Origin: Cellulosimicrobium composti
GTDB taxonomy: Bacteria; Actinomycetota; Actinomycetes; Actinomycetales; Cellulomonadaceae
Assembly (NCBI RefSeq): GCF_009711085.1
Contig: NZ_WMKA01000035.1
Coordinates: 1-43,288 of the forward strand
Reading direction: 5' to 3'
Length of the DNA stretch: 43,288 nt
Below are positions 32,108 to 40,939 of the stretch, in pieces; within the stretch, counting starts at the first letter, position 1, and each line of letters starts with the position of its first letter. Both the position numbers and the translations under genes were made by a program. The notes under the pieces are model-generated. The model made no database searches and was not told the origin of the DNA. It saw only the letters and a list, made by a program, of their open reading frames with translations.

Positions 32108-33853
32108 GTGAGCGACACCACCACCACACCTGCCGCCGGCGCATCCGCCGGGACCCCCGACCGCACCCCGACGCCCATCGACGCCGTCGCCGAGGCGTAC
32201 GTGACGCGGATCGCCGAGCTCGACCCGATCGCGGCGACCTCGATGGGCCTGTCCGGCTACGACCACCTCGTCACGGACCTCTCGCCCGCCGGGCACGAGG
32301 CACGCGCCGAGGCCGACCGCGCCGTGCTGCGCGAGCTCGACGGGCTGGAGCCCGTCGACGACGTCGACCGCGTCACCCTCGCGGCGATGCGCGAGCGCGT
32401 CGGCCTCCAGCTCGAGCTGCACGAGGCCGGCGAGCCGCTCGCGAGCCTCAACAACATCGCGTCGCCGGTGCAGGAGCTGCGCGACGTCTTCGACATCATG
32501 CCGACCGGCACGGTGGAGGCGTGGGAGAACATCGCCTCGCGCCTCAACGGCCTCCCCACCGCGATCGACGGGTACATGGCGTCGCTCGCGGAGGCGGCGT
32601 CGCGCGGCAACGTCGCCGCGATCCGGCAGGTACGCATCGGGGTCGCGCAGTCTCGCGAGCTCGCCGACGCGCAGGGCTCGTTCTTCACGACGTTCGTCTC
32701 CGGCCCCGAGGCGAACGCCGTCCTCGACGACTCGTCGGCGTGCTCGCTCGTGCGCAAGGAGCTCGAGCACGGCGCTGCCGCGGCGCGCGAGGCGTACGGC
32801 CGGCTCGCCGACTTCCTCGAGACGACGCTCGCGCCGCAGGCGCGCGCGGAGGACGCCGTCGGGCGCGAGCGGTACGCGCTCTTCTCGCGCACGTTCCTCG
32901 GCGCGGAGGTCGACCTCGACGAGACCTACGCGTGGGGGCTCGAGGAGCTCGCGCGCGTCGTCGCGGAGCAGGAGGAGGTCGCGCGCCGCATCGCCGGGCC
33001 CGGGGCGAGCGTCGAGGACGCGGTCGCCGCGCTCGACGCCGACCCGGCCCGCACCCTGCGCGGCACCGACGCGCTGCGGGCGTGGATGCAGGAGACCTCC
33101 GACGCCGCGATCGACGCGCTGGACGGCGTGCACTTCGACGTGCCCGCGCCCGTGCGCGCCCTCGAGTGCATGATCGCCCCGACCCAGACCGGCGGGATCT
33201 ACTACACCCCGCCGAGCGACGACTTCTCGCGACCGGGTCGCATGTGGTGGTCGGTGCCCGCCGATGTCACGGAGTTCAACACGTGGCGCGAGAAGACGAC
33301 CGTCTACCACGAGGGCGTGCCGGGCCACCACCTGCAGTGCGGCCAGGCCGTCTACGCGCGCGCGACGCTCAACACGTGGCGCCGCCTCGCGTGCTGGGTC
33401 TCGGGCCACGGCGAGGGCTGGGCCCTGTACGCCGAGCGCCTCATGGCGGACCTCGGGTTCCTCGACGACGACGGCGACCGCCTCGGCATGCTCGACGCGC
33501 AGCGCATGCGCGCCGCGCGCGTCGTGCTCGACCTCGGCGTGCACCTCGGCCTGCCCGCGCCCGAGCAGTGGGGCGGCGGCACGTGGGACGCCGACAAGGC
33601 GCTCACGTTCCTGCGCGCCAACGTCAACATGCCCGACTCGTTCGTGCGGTTCGAGCTCGACCGCTACCTCGGGTGGCCCGGGCAGGCGCCGTCGTACAAG
33701 GTCGGTCAGCGCCTGTGGGAGGCGACCCGCGACGACGCGCGCGCGGCCGCCCAGGCACGCGGCGAGCAGTTCGACGCCAAGGAGTTCCACGAGCGCGCGC
33801 TCAACCTCGGCTCGGTGGGCCTCGACGTGCTGCGCGACGCGCTCTCCTCGTGA
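32108..33853 (+). CDS. DUF885 family putative zinc peptidase
   Basis: A 581-residue, mostly helical cytoplasmic protein of the DUF885 family. The hallmark VYHEGVPGHHLQ (HExxPGHH, about residue 400) is a probable metal-binding site, and the downstream WVSGHGEGWALYAERLM carries the matching Glu. Other family segments include the early AYVTRIAELDPIAATSMGLSG and the IYYTPPSDDFSRPG before the metal site. Members are thought to be metallopeptidases related to carboxypeptidases; substrate unknown. No signal peptide. Full-length. Confidence 0.87.
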   Translation: MSDTTTTPAAGASAGTPDRTPTPIDAVAEAYVTRIAELDPIAATSMGLSGYDHLVTDLSPAGHEARAEADRAVLRELDGLEPVDDVDRVTLAAMRERVGLQLELHEAGEPLASLNNIASPVQELRDVFDIMPTGTVEAWENIASRLNGLPTAIDGYMASLAEAASRGNVAAIRQVRIGVAQSRELADAQGSFFTTFVSGPEANAVLDDSSACSLVRKELEHGAAAAREAYGRLADFLETTLAPQARAEDAVGRERYALFSRTFLGAEVDLDETYAWGLEELARVVAEQEEVARRIAGPGASVEDAVAALDADPARTLRGTDALRAWMQETSDAAIDALDGVHFDVPAPVRALECMIAPTQTGGIYYTPPSDDFSRPGRMWWSVPADVTEFNTWREKTTVYHEGVPGHHLQCGQAVYARATLNTWRRLACWVSGHGEGWALYAERLMADLGFLDDDGDRLGMLDAQRMRAARVVLDLGVHLGLPAPEQWGGGTWDADKALTFLRANVNMPDSFVRFELDRYLGWPGQAPSYKVGQRLWEATRDDARAAAQARGEQFDAKEFHERALNLGSVGLDVLRDALSS

Positions 33854-33924
33854 CCGCGCCGTACGCCCGGCCCGGGACGGCACGCCGCCGTCCCGGGCCG
33901 GTCGTCGTCCCGGCGGCCTGACGC

Positions 33925-34845
33925 GTGGGCGCCGTCCTCACCGGGTTCGCGATCATCGCCGTGGTGGTCGCGGTCGGGTACGTCGCCGCGCGCCTCGGGG
34001 TCGGCGGCCCCGAGGCGAGGACGGTGCTCAACCGCGTCGGGTTCTTCGTCGCGAGCCCGGCCCTGCTGTTCACGGTCCTCGCGCGGGCCGACGTGGGCAC
34101 GCTCGTCCGGGCGCCGCTCGCGGTCGCAGCGGCCTCGGCCGTCGTGAGCGCGGGCGTGTTCGTGCTCGTCGACCGGCTGTGGCTGCGCCTCCCCGCCCCC
34201 GAGGCGGTCGTCGGGGCGGCCGGCTCGGGGTACGTCAACGCGAACAACATCGGCTTGCCCGTCGCCGTGTACGTGCTGGGGGACGCGACCGCGGTCGTGC
34301 CGGTGATCCTCCTGCAGCTGCTCGTCCTCGCGCCCGTCGTGCTGCTCGTCCTCGACGCGACGACGAGCGGGCGGCTCTCGTGGCGGTTCGTGCTCGCCCA
34401 GCCCGTGCGCAACCCGATCATCCTCGGGTCGCTCGCGGGCGCCGTCGTCTCCGTGTCGGGATGGACGCCGCCCGCGCCCGTCATGGCGCCGCTCGACATC
34501 CTCGGTGGCGCCGCGATCCCGATGATCCTCCTCGCGTTCGGCATGTCGCTCCACGGCACGCGTCCGCTGCGCCGCGGCGAGCCGCGCGCGGCCGTCGGCG
34601 TGGCGAGCGCCGTGAAGCTCGCCGTCATGCCGGTCGTCGCGTTCGTCGTCGCGCGCACCGTGCTGGGCCTCGACGACGCGGCCGCCGCGTCGGCGGTGAC
34701 GCTCGCCGCGCTGCCCACGGCCCAGAACGTCTACAACTACGCGGCGCGGTTCGGGCGCGGAGAGATCCTCGCGCGCGACACGATCCTCGTGACGACCCTC
34801 GGCTCCCCGGCCGTCCTGGTCGTCGCGGCGCTGCTCGTCGCGTAG
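33925..34845 (+). CDS. AEC-family (auxin efflux carrier-like) transporter
   Basis: A 306-residue membrane protein with about 10 helices in two halves. VNANNIGLPVAVYVLGD is the conserved crossing motif of AEC/bile-acid-type carriers; the second half repeats the design (LPTAQNVYNYA). Starts with GTG 33925, 71 bases after the DUF885 stop, no strong ribosome site. Actinobacterial members export or take up small organic acids; the substrate here is unknown. Confidence 0.85.
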   Translation: MGAVLTGFAIIAVVVAVGYVAARLGVGGPEARTVLNRVGFFVASPALLFTVLARADVGTLVRAPLAVAAASAVVSAGVFVLVDRLWLRLPAPEAVVGAAGSGYVNANNIGLPVAVYVLGDATAVVPVILLQLLVLAPVVLLVLDATTSGRLSWRFVLAQPVRNPIILGSLAGAVVSVSGWTPPAPVMAPLDILGGAAIPMILLAFGMSLHGTRPLRRGEPRAAVGVASAVKLAVMPVVAFVVARTVLGLDDAAAASAVTLAALPTAQNVYNYAARFGRGEILARDTILVTTLGSPAVLVVAALLVA

Positions 34846-34875
34846 TCCCCGGGGGGCGGGCCGGGGAGCGCCGGG

Positions 34876-34881
34876 TAGTCT
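34876..34881 (+). promoter_or_regulatory. -10 box (TAGTCT) of maf, leaderless
   Basis: TAGTCT ends 6 bases before GTG 34888, no ribosome site. It is identical to the hexamer before the DUF885 gene. Confidence 0.5.
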
Positions 34882-34887
34882 GCGCGG

Positions 34888-35553
34888 GTGCTCCGACTCG
34901 TCCTCGCCTCCCGCTCCCCCGCCCGCCTCGCGACGCTGCGCGCCGCCGGCGTCGAGCCCCTCGTGCGCGTCTCGGGCGTCGACGAGGACGCGGTCCTGCG
35001 GGACGCCGCGGCGCAGCGCGACGGGCTGCTCGACCCGGTCGACGCCGTGCTCGTCCTCGCGCGCGCGAAGGCCGAGGAGGTCGTGCGCGCGCTCGCCGCG
35101 GACGCCGCGCCCGTCGTGGGGGCCGACGACGCCCTGCTGCTCGTCGGGTGCGACTCGATGCTCGAGCTCGACGGCGAGGTGCTCGGCAAGCCCGCCGACG
35201 CCGACGACGCCCGCTCCCGGTGGCGCGCGATGCGCGGCCGGGCGGGCGTCCTGCACACCGGGCACTGGCTCGTCGACCTGCGGTCCGGCGCCGCGAGCGG
35301 GCCGGGCACCTCCGTGGGCGGCACGAGCTCCACGACCGTGCACTTCGCCGACCTCTCGGACGAGGAGATCGACGCGTACGTCGCGACGGGCGAGCCGCTG
35401 CACGTCGCGGGGGCGTTCACCGTCGACGGCCTCGGCGGCCCCTACGTGGAGCGCATCGAGGGCGACCACCACGGGGTCGTGGGGATCAGCCTGCCGCTCC
35501 TGCGCTCCCTGCTGCGCGAGACCGGCGTCGCCTGGCACGAGCTGCGCTCCTGA
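34888..35553 (+). CDS. maf: Maf-family nucleotide pyrophosphatase
   Basis: A 221-residue cytoplasmic Maf protein that hydrolyses dTTP, UTP or modified nucleotides to monophosphates. It starts with LRLVLASRSPARLATLRAAG (the SxSPRR-like loop), has AKAEEV, VGCDSMLELDGEVLGKP (catalytic Asp), RSRWRAMRGRAGVLHTGHWL, and FADLSDEEIDAYVATGEP. Full length. Maf often accompanies acc genes in actinobacteria, as here: it sits just before the biotinylated alpha subunit. Confidence 0.92.
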   Translation: MLRLVLASRSPARLATLRAAGVEPLVRVSGVDEDAVLRDAAAQRDGLLDPVDAVLVLARAKAEEVVRALAADAAPVVGADDALLLVGCDSMLELDGEVLGKPADADDARSRWRAMRGRAGVLHTGHWLVDLRSGAASGPGTSVGGTSSTTVHFADLSDEEIDAYVATGEPLHVAGAFTVDGLGGPYVERIEGDHHGVVGISLPLLRSLLRETGVAWHELRS

Positions 35554-35570
35554 GGCCCCCGGCGGGCGGC

Positions 35571-35589
35571 GTTGTCGGGGCCGGACAAC
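35571..35589. promoter_or_regulatory. 19-bp palindromic site C before the carboxylase alpha gene
   Basis: GTTGTCGGGGCCGGACAAC (GTTGTC-N7-GACAAC), same length and ends as sites A and B upstream of the beta gene. Lies 146 bases before the alpha-subunit start. Confidence 0.6.
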
Positions 35590-35734
35590 CCGACGCGCCG
35601 AGCGGGGCGCACGAGCCCGCCGCTATGGAGGTTTCCTCCAACCGCCCTTTGTGCACCTTGGCCTCTTCTCCAATCTTGTCCGGTACCCGGCCCGGGAGCG
35701 TGATCGGCGCGGGGCGCACGCGTTACCGTGAGCC
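35590..35734 (+). promoter_or_regulatory. Leader/promoter region of the carboxylase alpha gene
   Basis: Less GC-rich than its neighbours around 35621-35680. It contains a perfect small inverted repeat TGGAGG-TTT-CCTCCA (35626-35640) and, just before the gene, TACCGT (35724-35729), a possible -10 box 5 bases before GTG 35735. No gene is seen. Confidence 0.45.
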
Positions 35735-37534
35735 GTGCCCGCGAACCCCACCCGCCCCCTGAGCAAGGTCCTCGTCGCCAACCGTGGCGAGATCGCCGTC
35801 CGGATCGTCCGCGCGTGCGCCGACGCCGGCATCGCGTCCGTCGCCGTCTACGCCGACCCGGACCGCCAGGCGCCGCACGTCCACCTCGCCGACGAGGCGT
35901 TCGCGCTCGGCGGCACGCGCGCGGCCGAGACCTACCTCGACATCGCCAAGCTCCTCGACGTCGCGCGCCGCTCCGGCGCCGACGCCGTGCACCCCGGGTA
36001 CGGGTTCCTCGCCGAGAACGCCGAGTTCGCCCAGGCCGTGCTCGACGCCGGTCTCGTCTGGATCGGTCCGCCGCCCGCGGCGATCGACGCGCTCGGCGAC
36101 AAGGTGAGCGCGCGCCACATCGCGCAGCGCGCGGGCGCCCCGCTCGTCCCCGGCACGCCCGACCCGGTCGCCGACGCGAGCGAGGTGCACGCGTTCGCCG
36201 CCGAGCACGGCCTGCCGATCGCGATCAAGGCGGCGTTCGGCGGCGGTGGACGCGGCCTCAAGGTCGCGCGCACCGCCGAGGAGATCGACGAGCTCTACGA
36301 GTCGGCGGTCCGCGAGGCGACCGCGGCGTTCGGGCGCGGCGAGTGCTTCGTCGAGCGGTACCTCGACACCCCGCGGCACGTCGAGACCCAGTGCCTCGCG
36401 GACGAGCACGGCACGGTCGTCGTCGTCTCGACGCGCGACTGCTCGCTCCAGCGCCGCCACCAGAAGCTCGTCGAGGAGGCGCCGGCGCCGTTCCTCACGC
36501 CCGCCCAGGAGGCCGAGCTCTACAAGGCGTCGGAGGCGATCCTGCGCGAGGCCGGGTACGTCGGCGCGGGCACGTGCGAGTTCCTCGTGGGCGCCGACGG
36601 GACCATCTCGTTCCTCGAGGTCAACACGCGCCTCCAAGTGGAGCACCCGGTGTCCGAGGAGGTCACCGGCATCGACCTCGTGCGCGAGCAGCTGCGCATC
36701 GCGGCCGGCGAGCCGCTCGGCTACACCTCCACGCAGGTGCGCGGGCACTCGATCGAGTTCCGCATCAACGGCGAGGACCCGGCCGCGAACTTCCTGCCCG
36801 CGCCCGGGCGCATCACGCGCCTGCGCTTCCCGTCCGGCCCGGGCGTGCGCGTCGACTCCGGCGTCGCCGAGGGCGACACGATCTCGGGCGCGTTCGACTC
36901 GATGATCGCCAAGCTGATCGTCACCGGCGCCACGCGCGAGCAGGCGGTCCAGCGCGCGCGCCGCGCCCTGCGCGAGCTCGAGGTCGAGGGCATCCCGACC
37001 GTCGTGCCGTTCCACCGCGCCGTGCTCGACGCCGAGGCGTTCGTGCCCGCCGGCGACGAGCCGTTCCGCGTGCACACCCGGTGGATCGAGACGGAGTTCG
37101 CCGACCGGCTGGCCGCGCTCGCCCCCGCCCCGGCCGCGTCCGCCGACGAGGACGACGAGCCCCTCGCGACCGAGCGCGTCGTCGTGGAGGTCGGCGGCAA
37201 GCGGCTCGAGGTCGTCCTGCCCGCGGGCCTCGGCATGGCGGCGGGCCGCGCGCGCAGCGCGAACGCCGCCCGCCGTCCGGCCCGCCGCGCGGCCTCGAAG
37301 TCCAACGGCGGCGGCTCGGGCACGACCCTCGCCTCCCCGATGCAGGGCACGATCGTCAAGGTCGCGGTCGAGGACGGTGCGCAGGTCGCCGAGGGCGACC
37401 TCGTCGTCGTGCTCGAGGCGATGAAGATGGAGCAGCCCCTCCTCGCGCACCGCGCGGGCACCGTGCGCTCGCTGACCGCCACCGCCGGCGCGAGCGTGAG
37501 CTCGGGCACCGCGATCTGCGAGATCGTCGACTGA
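35735..37534 (+). CDS. Acyl-CoA carboxylase alpha subunit: biotin carboxylase plus biotin carrier
   Basis: A 599-residue protein of the AccA/BccA/PccA type. Biotin carboxylase spans ~1-460: [31 protein letters not shown], the glycine-rich ATP loop [53 protein letters not shown]. An Ala/Glu-rich linker leads to the C-terminal biotin domain with EAMKMEQPL; the biotinylated Lys564 lies 35 residues from the end, as in other carriers. It carboxylates biotin with ATP and bicarbonate and works with the beta and epsilon subunits encoded 5-7 kb upstream. It ends 9 bases before the convergent exporter stop, with no terminator. Confidence 0.95.
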   Translation: MPANPTRPLSKVLVANRGEIAVRIVRACADAGIASVAVYADPDRQAPHVHLADEAFALGGTRAAETYLDIAKLLDVARRSGADAVHPGYGFLAENAEFAQAVLDAGLVWIGPPPAAIDALGDKVSARHIAQRAGAPLVPGTPDPVADASEVHAFAAEHGLPIAIKAAFGGGGRGLKVARTAEEIDELYESAVREATAAFGRGECFVERYLDTPRHVETQCLADEHGTVVVVSTRDCSLQRRHQKLVEEAPAPFLTPAQEAELYKASEAILREAGYVGAGTCEFLVGADGTISFLEVNTRLQVEHPVSEEVTGIDLVREQLRIAAGEPLGYTSTQVRGHSIEFRINGEDPAANFLPAPGRITRLRFPSGPGVRVDSGVAEGDTISGAFDSMIAKLIVTGATREQAVQRARRALRELEVEGIPTVVPFHRAVLDAEAFVPAGDEPFRVHTRWIETEFADRLAALAPAPAASADEDDEPLATERVVVEVGGKRLEVVLPAGLGMAAGRARSANAARRPARRAASKSNGGGSGTTLASPMQGTIVKVAVEDGAQVAEGDLVVVLEAMKMEQPLLAHRAGTVRSLTATAGASVSSGTAICEIVD

Positions 37535-37543
37535 CCCCGCGCT

Positions 37544-38896
37544 CTACCGCGGCCCGGCGGCGGCGCGCATCGCGCGGCGTCCCGACGGGAGCACGACCGC
37601 GACCGTGATGACGACGAACATGAGGATCCCGGAGACGATCAGGAGCGACTCCACGGAGTAGCGGTCGGCGAGCGGGCCGAACACGACCATGCCGAGCGGC
37701 ATGGAGACGGCCATGACGATGCCGACGAACCCGAAGACGCGGCCCTGTCGCTCGGGCTCGACGGTCTCCTGCAGCACGGTCATCGACGTCGTCGAGAACG
37801 GCGGCACGGACAGGCCGAGCAGGAACATGAACGTGAAGAACACCCACATGTTCGTGGACAGGCCCATCGCGACCGAGAGCAGGCCGAAGACGAACGTCGC
37901 GCCGACGATCATCGCGATCCGGTTCCTCAGCCCGCCCCACGTCGCCAGCAGCACGCCGCCGAGCAGCATCCCCACGGAGAACGCGACCTCGTTGACGGTG
38001 AGCTTCCAGACCTCCTCGCCGAACGTGCGCGCCACCATGAGCGGCGTGAGGTACGACGGCGCGACGATGAGCAGGAAGACGACCGCGTAGAGCACGAGCA
38101 CCCAGCGCACGAAGGCGTGCGAGGCGAGGTAGCGGAAGCCCTCGACGAGGTCGTCGAAGTACCCGGCGCGCTCGCCGGCCGCGGCGTGCGCGAGCGTCGG
38201 GACGGGCACGAGCAGCAGGAGCCCGATCCCCACCACCGCGGTGACGACGTCGACGAAGAACACGGCGACGATCGACGTGCTCGCGTACACCGCCGCGGCG
38301 ACCGCGGGGGCGAGCAGCATCATCGCGGACTGGATCGACTGGTTGATCCCGTTGACGCGCAGGAGCTTGCTCGTCGGCACGATCTGCGGCAGCAGCGCCG
38401 CGACGGCCGGCGTCTGGACGCCTGCGCCCGTCGAGCGGATCGCGAGCGCCGCGTAGATGAGCCACAGGTCGTCGGCCCCGCCGAGCATGAGCAGGGCGAG
38501 CGCGAGGGTCGTCACGGCGATGGTGCCGTCCGCCGCGATGACGAGCACCTTGCGGTTCACGCGGTCCGCCCACACGCCGCCGAAGATCGAGACGACGGCC
38601 TGCGGCAGGAACCCGAACAGGGTGCTCAGCGCGAGGACCGCGCCGGACTTCGTCTCGATCGTCAGGTGCCACATGACGGCGTACTGGACGAGCATCGAGC
38701 CGAACAGCGAGACGGTCTGGCCGCTGAGGAAGACGGTCGCGTCACGGCGCCAGCGCGGCTTCGCGAGCACGTCGTCGGGCACCGCGCCCGGGGCGTCGGC
38801 GACGTCGACCTGGCTCGCGGCGGCCGCGTCGGGGTGGTCCGCCGGGTCCGGTGCGGGGGCGGGCGTGGGCTCGTTGTCGTACGGCGTATGGCTCAC
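37544..38896 (-). CDS. MFS transporter (macrolide-efflux/enterobactin-exporter type)
   Basis: A 450-residue exporter with about 12 helices after a 50-residue acidic, Pro/Ala-rich cytoplasmic N-terminus. Features of the MFS_3-like efflux group: FLSGQTVSLFGSMLVQYAVMW in helix 1 and the loop GGVWADRVNRK; QGRVFGFVG between the C-terminal helices. GTG 38896 has AGGA at 8 bases. Substrate unknown. Converges with the carboxylase alpha gene. Confidence 0.78.
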   Translation of the reverse strand: MSHTPYDNEPTPAPAPDPADHPDAAAASQVDVADAPGAVPDDVLAKPRWRRDATVFLSGQTVSLFGSMLVQYAVMWHLTIETKSGAVLALSTLFGFLPQAVVSIFGGVWADRVNRKVLVIAADGTIAVTTLALALLMLGGADDLWLIYAALAIRSTGAGVQTPAVAALLPQIVPTSKLLRVNGINQSIQSAMMLLAPAVAAAVYASTSIVAVFFVDVVTAVVGIGLLLLVPVPTLAHAAAGERAGYFDDLVEGFRYLASHAFVRWVLVLYAVVFLLIVAPSYLTPLMVARTFGEEVWKLTVNEVAFSVGMLLGGVLLATWGGLRNRIAMIVGATFVFGLLSVAMGLSTNMWVFFTFMFLLGLSVPPFSTTSMTVLQETVEPERQGRVFGFVGIVMAVSMPLGMVVFGPLADRYSVESLLIVSGILMFVVITVAVVLPSGRRAMRAAAGPR

Positions 38897-38968
38897 GCGG
38901 ACATCCTGCCGCGGACCTCCGACACCGGTCCACGGGTTTCTGCCGCGGGCGGGACCGCCGCCGGGTCG

Positions 38969-40210
38969 TCAGCCGTCGGTCCCGGGCACCTCGCCCGCGT
39001 GCGCCACGTGCTCGAGCTGGCGCCACACGAGCGCGAGCGTGACGCCGGCACCCACGAACGCGAACCAGAACGGCGCGGTGATCCCCCACGCCTGCGCGAG
39101 CACGCCGCCCAGTGCCTGGCCCACGACGAGCCCGCCGAACACGCAGACCCCGTACACGGACCCGACCCGCCCCTGGAACTCGCTGGGCACGGCGCGCTGG
39201 CGGATCGTGTTCGACACCGTGCCCCACACGAACGCGTACGCCCCGAACACGACCATGACGACGAGCGCGACCCACCCCGTTGTGGTGAGGGCGAGCACGA
39301 GGTGCATGAGGACCTCGAGCGACAGGCACACGCGCATGATCGTCGACAGGCGTGCGCGCCGTTCGAGCCACCCGAACGACGCGACGCCGACGATCCCCCC
39401 GACCGCCGAGGCGGTCGTGAGGAGGCCGAACCCGACCTCGCCCATGTCGAGGTGGTCGAGCGCGTACTTCACGAGGACGCCCCACGGCGCCGCCCACGTC
39501 ACGTTGAACACGAGGATGACGAGCGCGAGCGTGCGCACCGGAGCGTTCGCGGCGATCCACCGCAGGCCCTCCGCGATGTCCTGCCGCACGTGCGTGCGGA
39601 CCTCGCGTGCCGGCGGCGGCTGCGACGCGATGCGGGCCACGAGGACGACGGCGAGCGCGACGCACACCACCTGCACGACGAACGGCCAGATCGCGCCGAG
39701 CGCGAAGAGGAACGCACCGACGGGCGGTCCGAGCAGCTGGTTGGCGGCGAGGAAGCCGGCCTGCAGGCGCGCGTTGCCCGTGCCGAGGTCGCGCGGCTCG
39801 ACCAGCATCGGCAGGAGCGTCTGCGAGGCGGAGTCGGCGAAGACCTCCGCGACGCCGTAGAGGAACATCACGGCGAGCACGGCGCCGATGCTCACGTGCC
39901 CCGTCCCCAGGAGCACGCACAGCGCGACGACGACGAGCGCGCGCAGCGCGTTCGCGACCATGACGACGGCGCGCCGGTCGACGCGGTCGGCGATCGCACC
40001 GGCCCACAGCCCGAGCAGGAGCCAGGGCAGGCGCTGCAGGAGCGCGGCGAGCGCGACGAGGAAGGCGGAGTCGGTCTGGGACGCGACGAGCAGCGGGCCC
40101 GCCGCGAGCGCGATCCCGTCGCCGACGTTGCTCGTCCACGACGACGCGAGCAGCCAGCGGAAGCCGCTCCCCATGCGTCGCGGTGCGACGATCTCCCCGA
40201 TCCTGCTCAT
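38969..40210 (-). CDS. MFS transporter (efflux type)
   Basis: A 413-residue, ~12-helix transporter with SSWTSNVGDGIALAAGPLLVA at helix 1, the loop AGAIADRVDRRAV, and SEFQGRVGSVYGV near helix 10, the pattern of MFS_3 efflux proteins and related to the neighbouring exporter at 37.5 kb, possibly by old duplication. ATG 40210 follows TACGCT by 9 bases and has no ribosome site. The frame stays open far upstream through the NUDIX and regulator genes, but only this part codes. Substrate unknown. Confidence 0.78.
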   Translation of the reverse strand: MSRIGEIVAPRRMGSGFRWLLASSWTSNVGDGIALAAGPLLVASQTDSAFLVALAALLQRLPWLLLGLWAGAIADRVDRRAVVMVANALRALVVVALCVLLGTGHVSIGAVLAVMFLYGVAEVFADSASQTLLPMLVEPRDLGTGNARLQAGFLAANQLLGPPVGAFLFALGAIWPFVVQVVCVALAVVLVARIASQPPPAREVRTHVRQDIAEGLRWIAANAPVRTLALVILVFNVTWAAPWGVLVKYALDHLDMGEVGFGLLTTASAVGGIVGVASFGWLERRARLSTIMRVCLSLEVLMHLVLALTTTGWVALVVMVVFGAYAFVWGTVSNTIRQRAVPSEFQGRVGSVYGVCVFGGLVVGQALGGVLAQAWGITAPFWFAFVGAGVTLALVWRQLEHVAHAGEVPGTDG

Positions 40211-40302
40211 CGGCGGACCAGCGTACGCCGCGGCGGCCCCGCGCCCGGCACGCTTTTCGGGCGGCCGCGGCGAGGGTCCCGCGGGCCTGGCAGCATGGCC
40301 CC

Positions 40303-40848
40303 GTGACGATCCCCACCGCGCCGCGCGACCCCGGTGAGCCCACTCCGCGGCTCCCCCGCCACCTGCAGCCCGGCGACGGGTGGGTCGAGTGCGAGTGCGG
40401 TCGGCGGCACTGGGGCCTGTTCGGCGCGGCAGGGCTGCTGCTCGGGCGCCGCGACGCGCAGGGCCGGCTGACCGACGTCGTGCTCCAGCACCGGGCCCCG
40501 TGGTCCGACCAGGGCGGGACGTGGGGCGTGCCGGGCGGTGCCGTCGGGCCGGACGAGACCCCGGAGCAGGGTGCGCTGCGCGAGGCGCAGGAGGAGGCCG
40601 GCATCGACCCGGCGCACGTGCGGGTCGTGGGCGAGCGCGTGCTCGACCACGGCCCCTGGCGGTACACGACCGTCGTGGCCGAGGTCGCGGACGGCGCGGT
40701 CGTCGAGCCGCGCGCGACGGACGCCGAGAGCGTCGAGGTCCGGTGGGTCGCCGTGGACGACGTCGCGGGCCTCGACCTGCTGCCCGCGTTCGCCGACGCG
40801 TGGCCCGCCCTGCGCGCGACGCTCGACGCGCCCCCCGAGGAGGTCTGA
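40303..40848 (+). CDS. NUDIX hydrolase
   Basis: A 181-residue pyrophosphohydrolase. The NUDIX box lies at residues 79-101 with every required residue (G-x5-E-x7-REAQEEAG). A short Cys-containing N-terminus (ECECGRRHWG) precedes it, and VLQHRAPWSDQGGTWGVPGG leads into the box. Hydrolyses a nucleoside diphosphate linked to some moiety; substrate unknown. GTG 40303 lacks a clear ribosome site. Divergent from the MFS gene. Confidence 0.88.
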   Translation: MTIPTAPRDPGEPTPRLPRHLQPGDGWVECECGRRHWGLFGAAGLLLGRRDAQGRLTDVVLQHRAPWSDQGGTWGVPGGAVGPDETPEQGALREAQEEAGIDPAHVRVVGERVLDHGPWRYTTVVAEVADGAVVEPRATDAESVEVRWVAVDDVAGLDLLPAFADAWPALRATLDAPPEEV

Positions 40849-40939
40849 CGGCCCCGGACCGCGGGACCTTCGGCCCCGATCGCGCCGCACGACCCCGTAC
40901 GACGCTCCCGCCGGGGCACCGCGCGGGCACGATGAGGTC

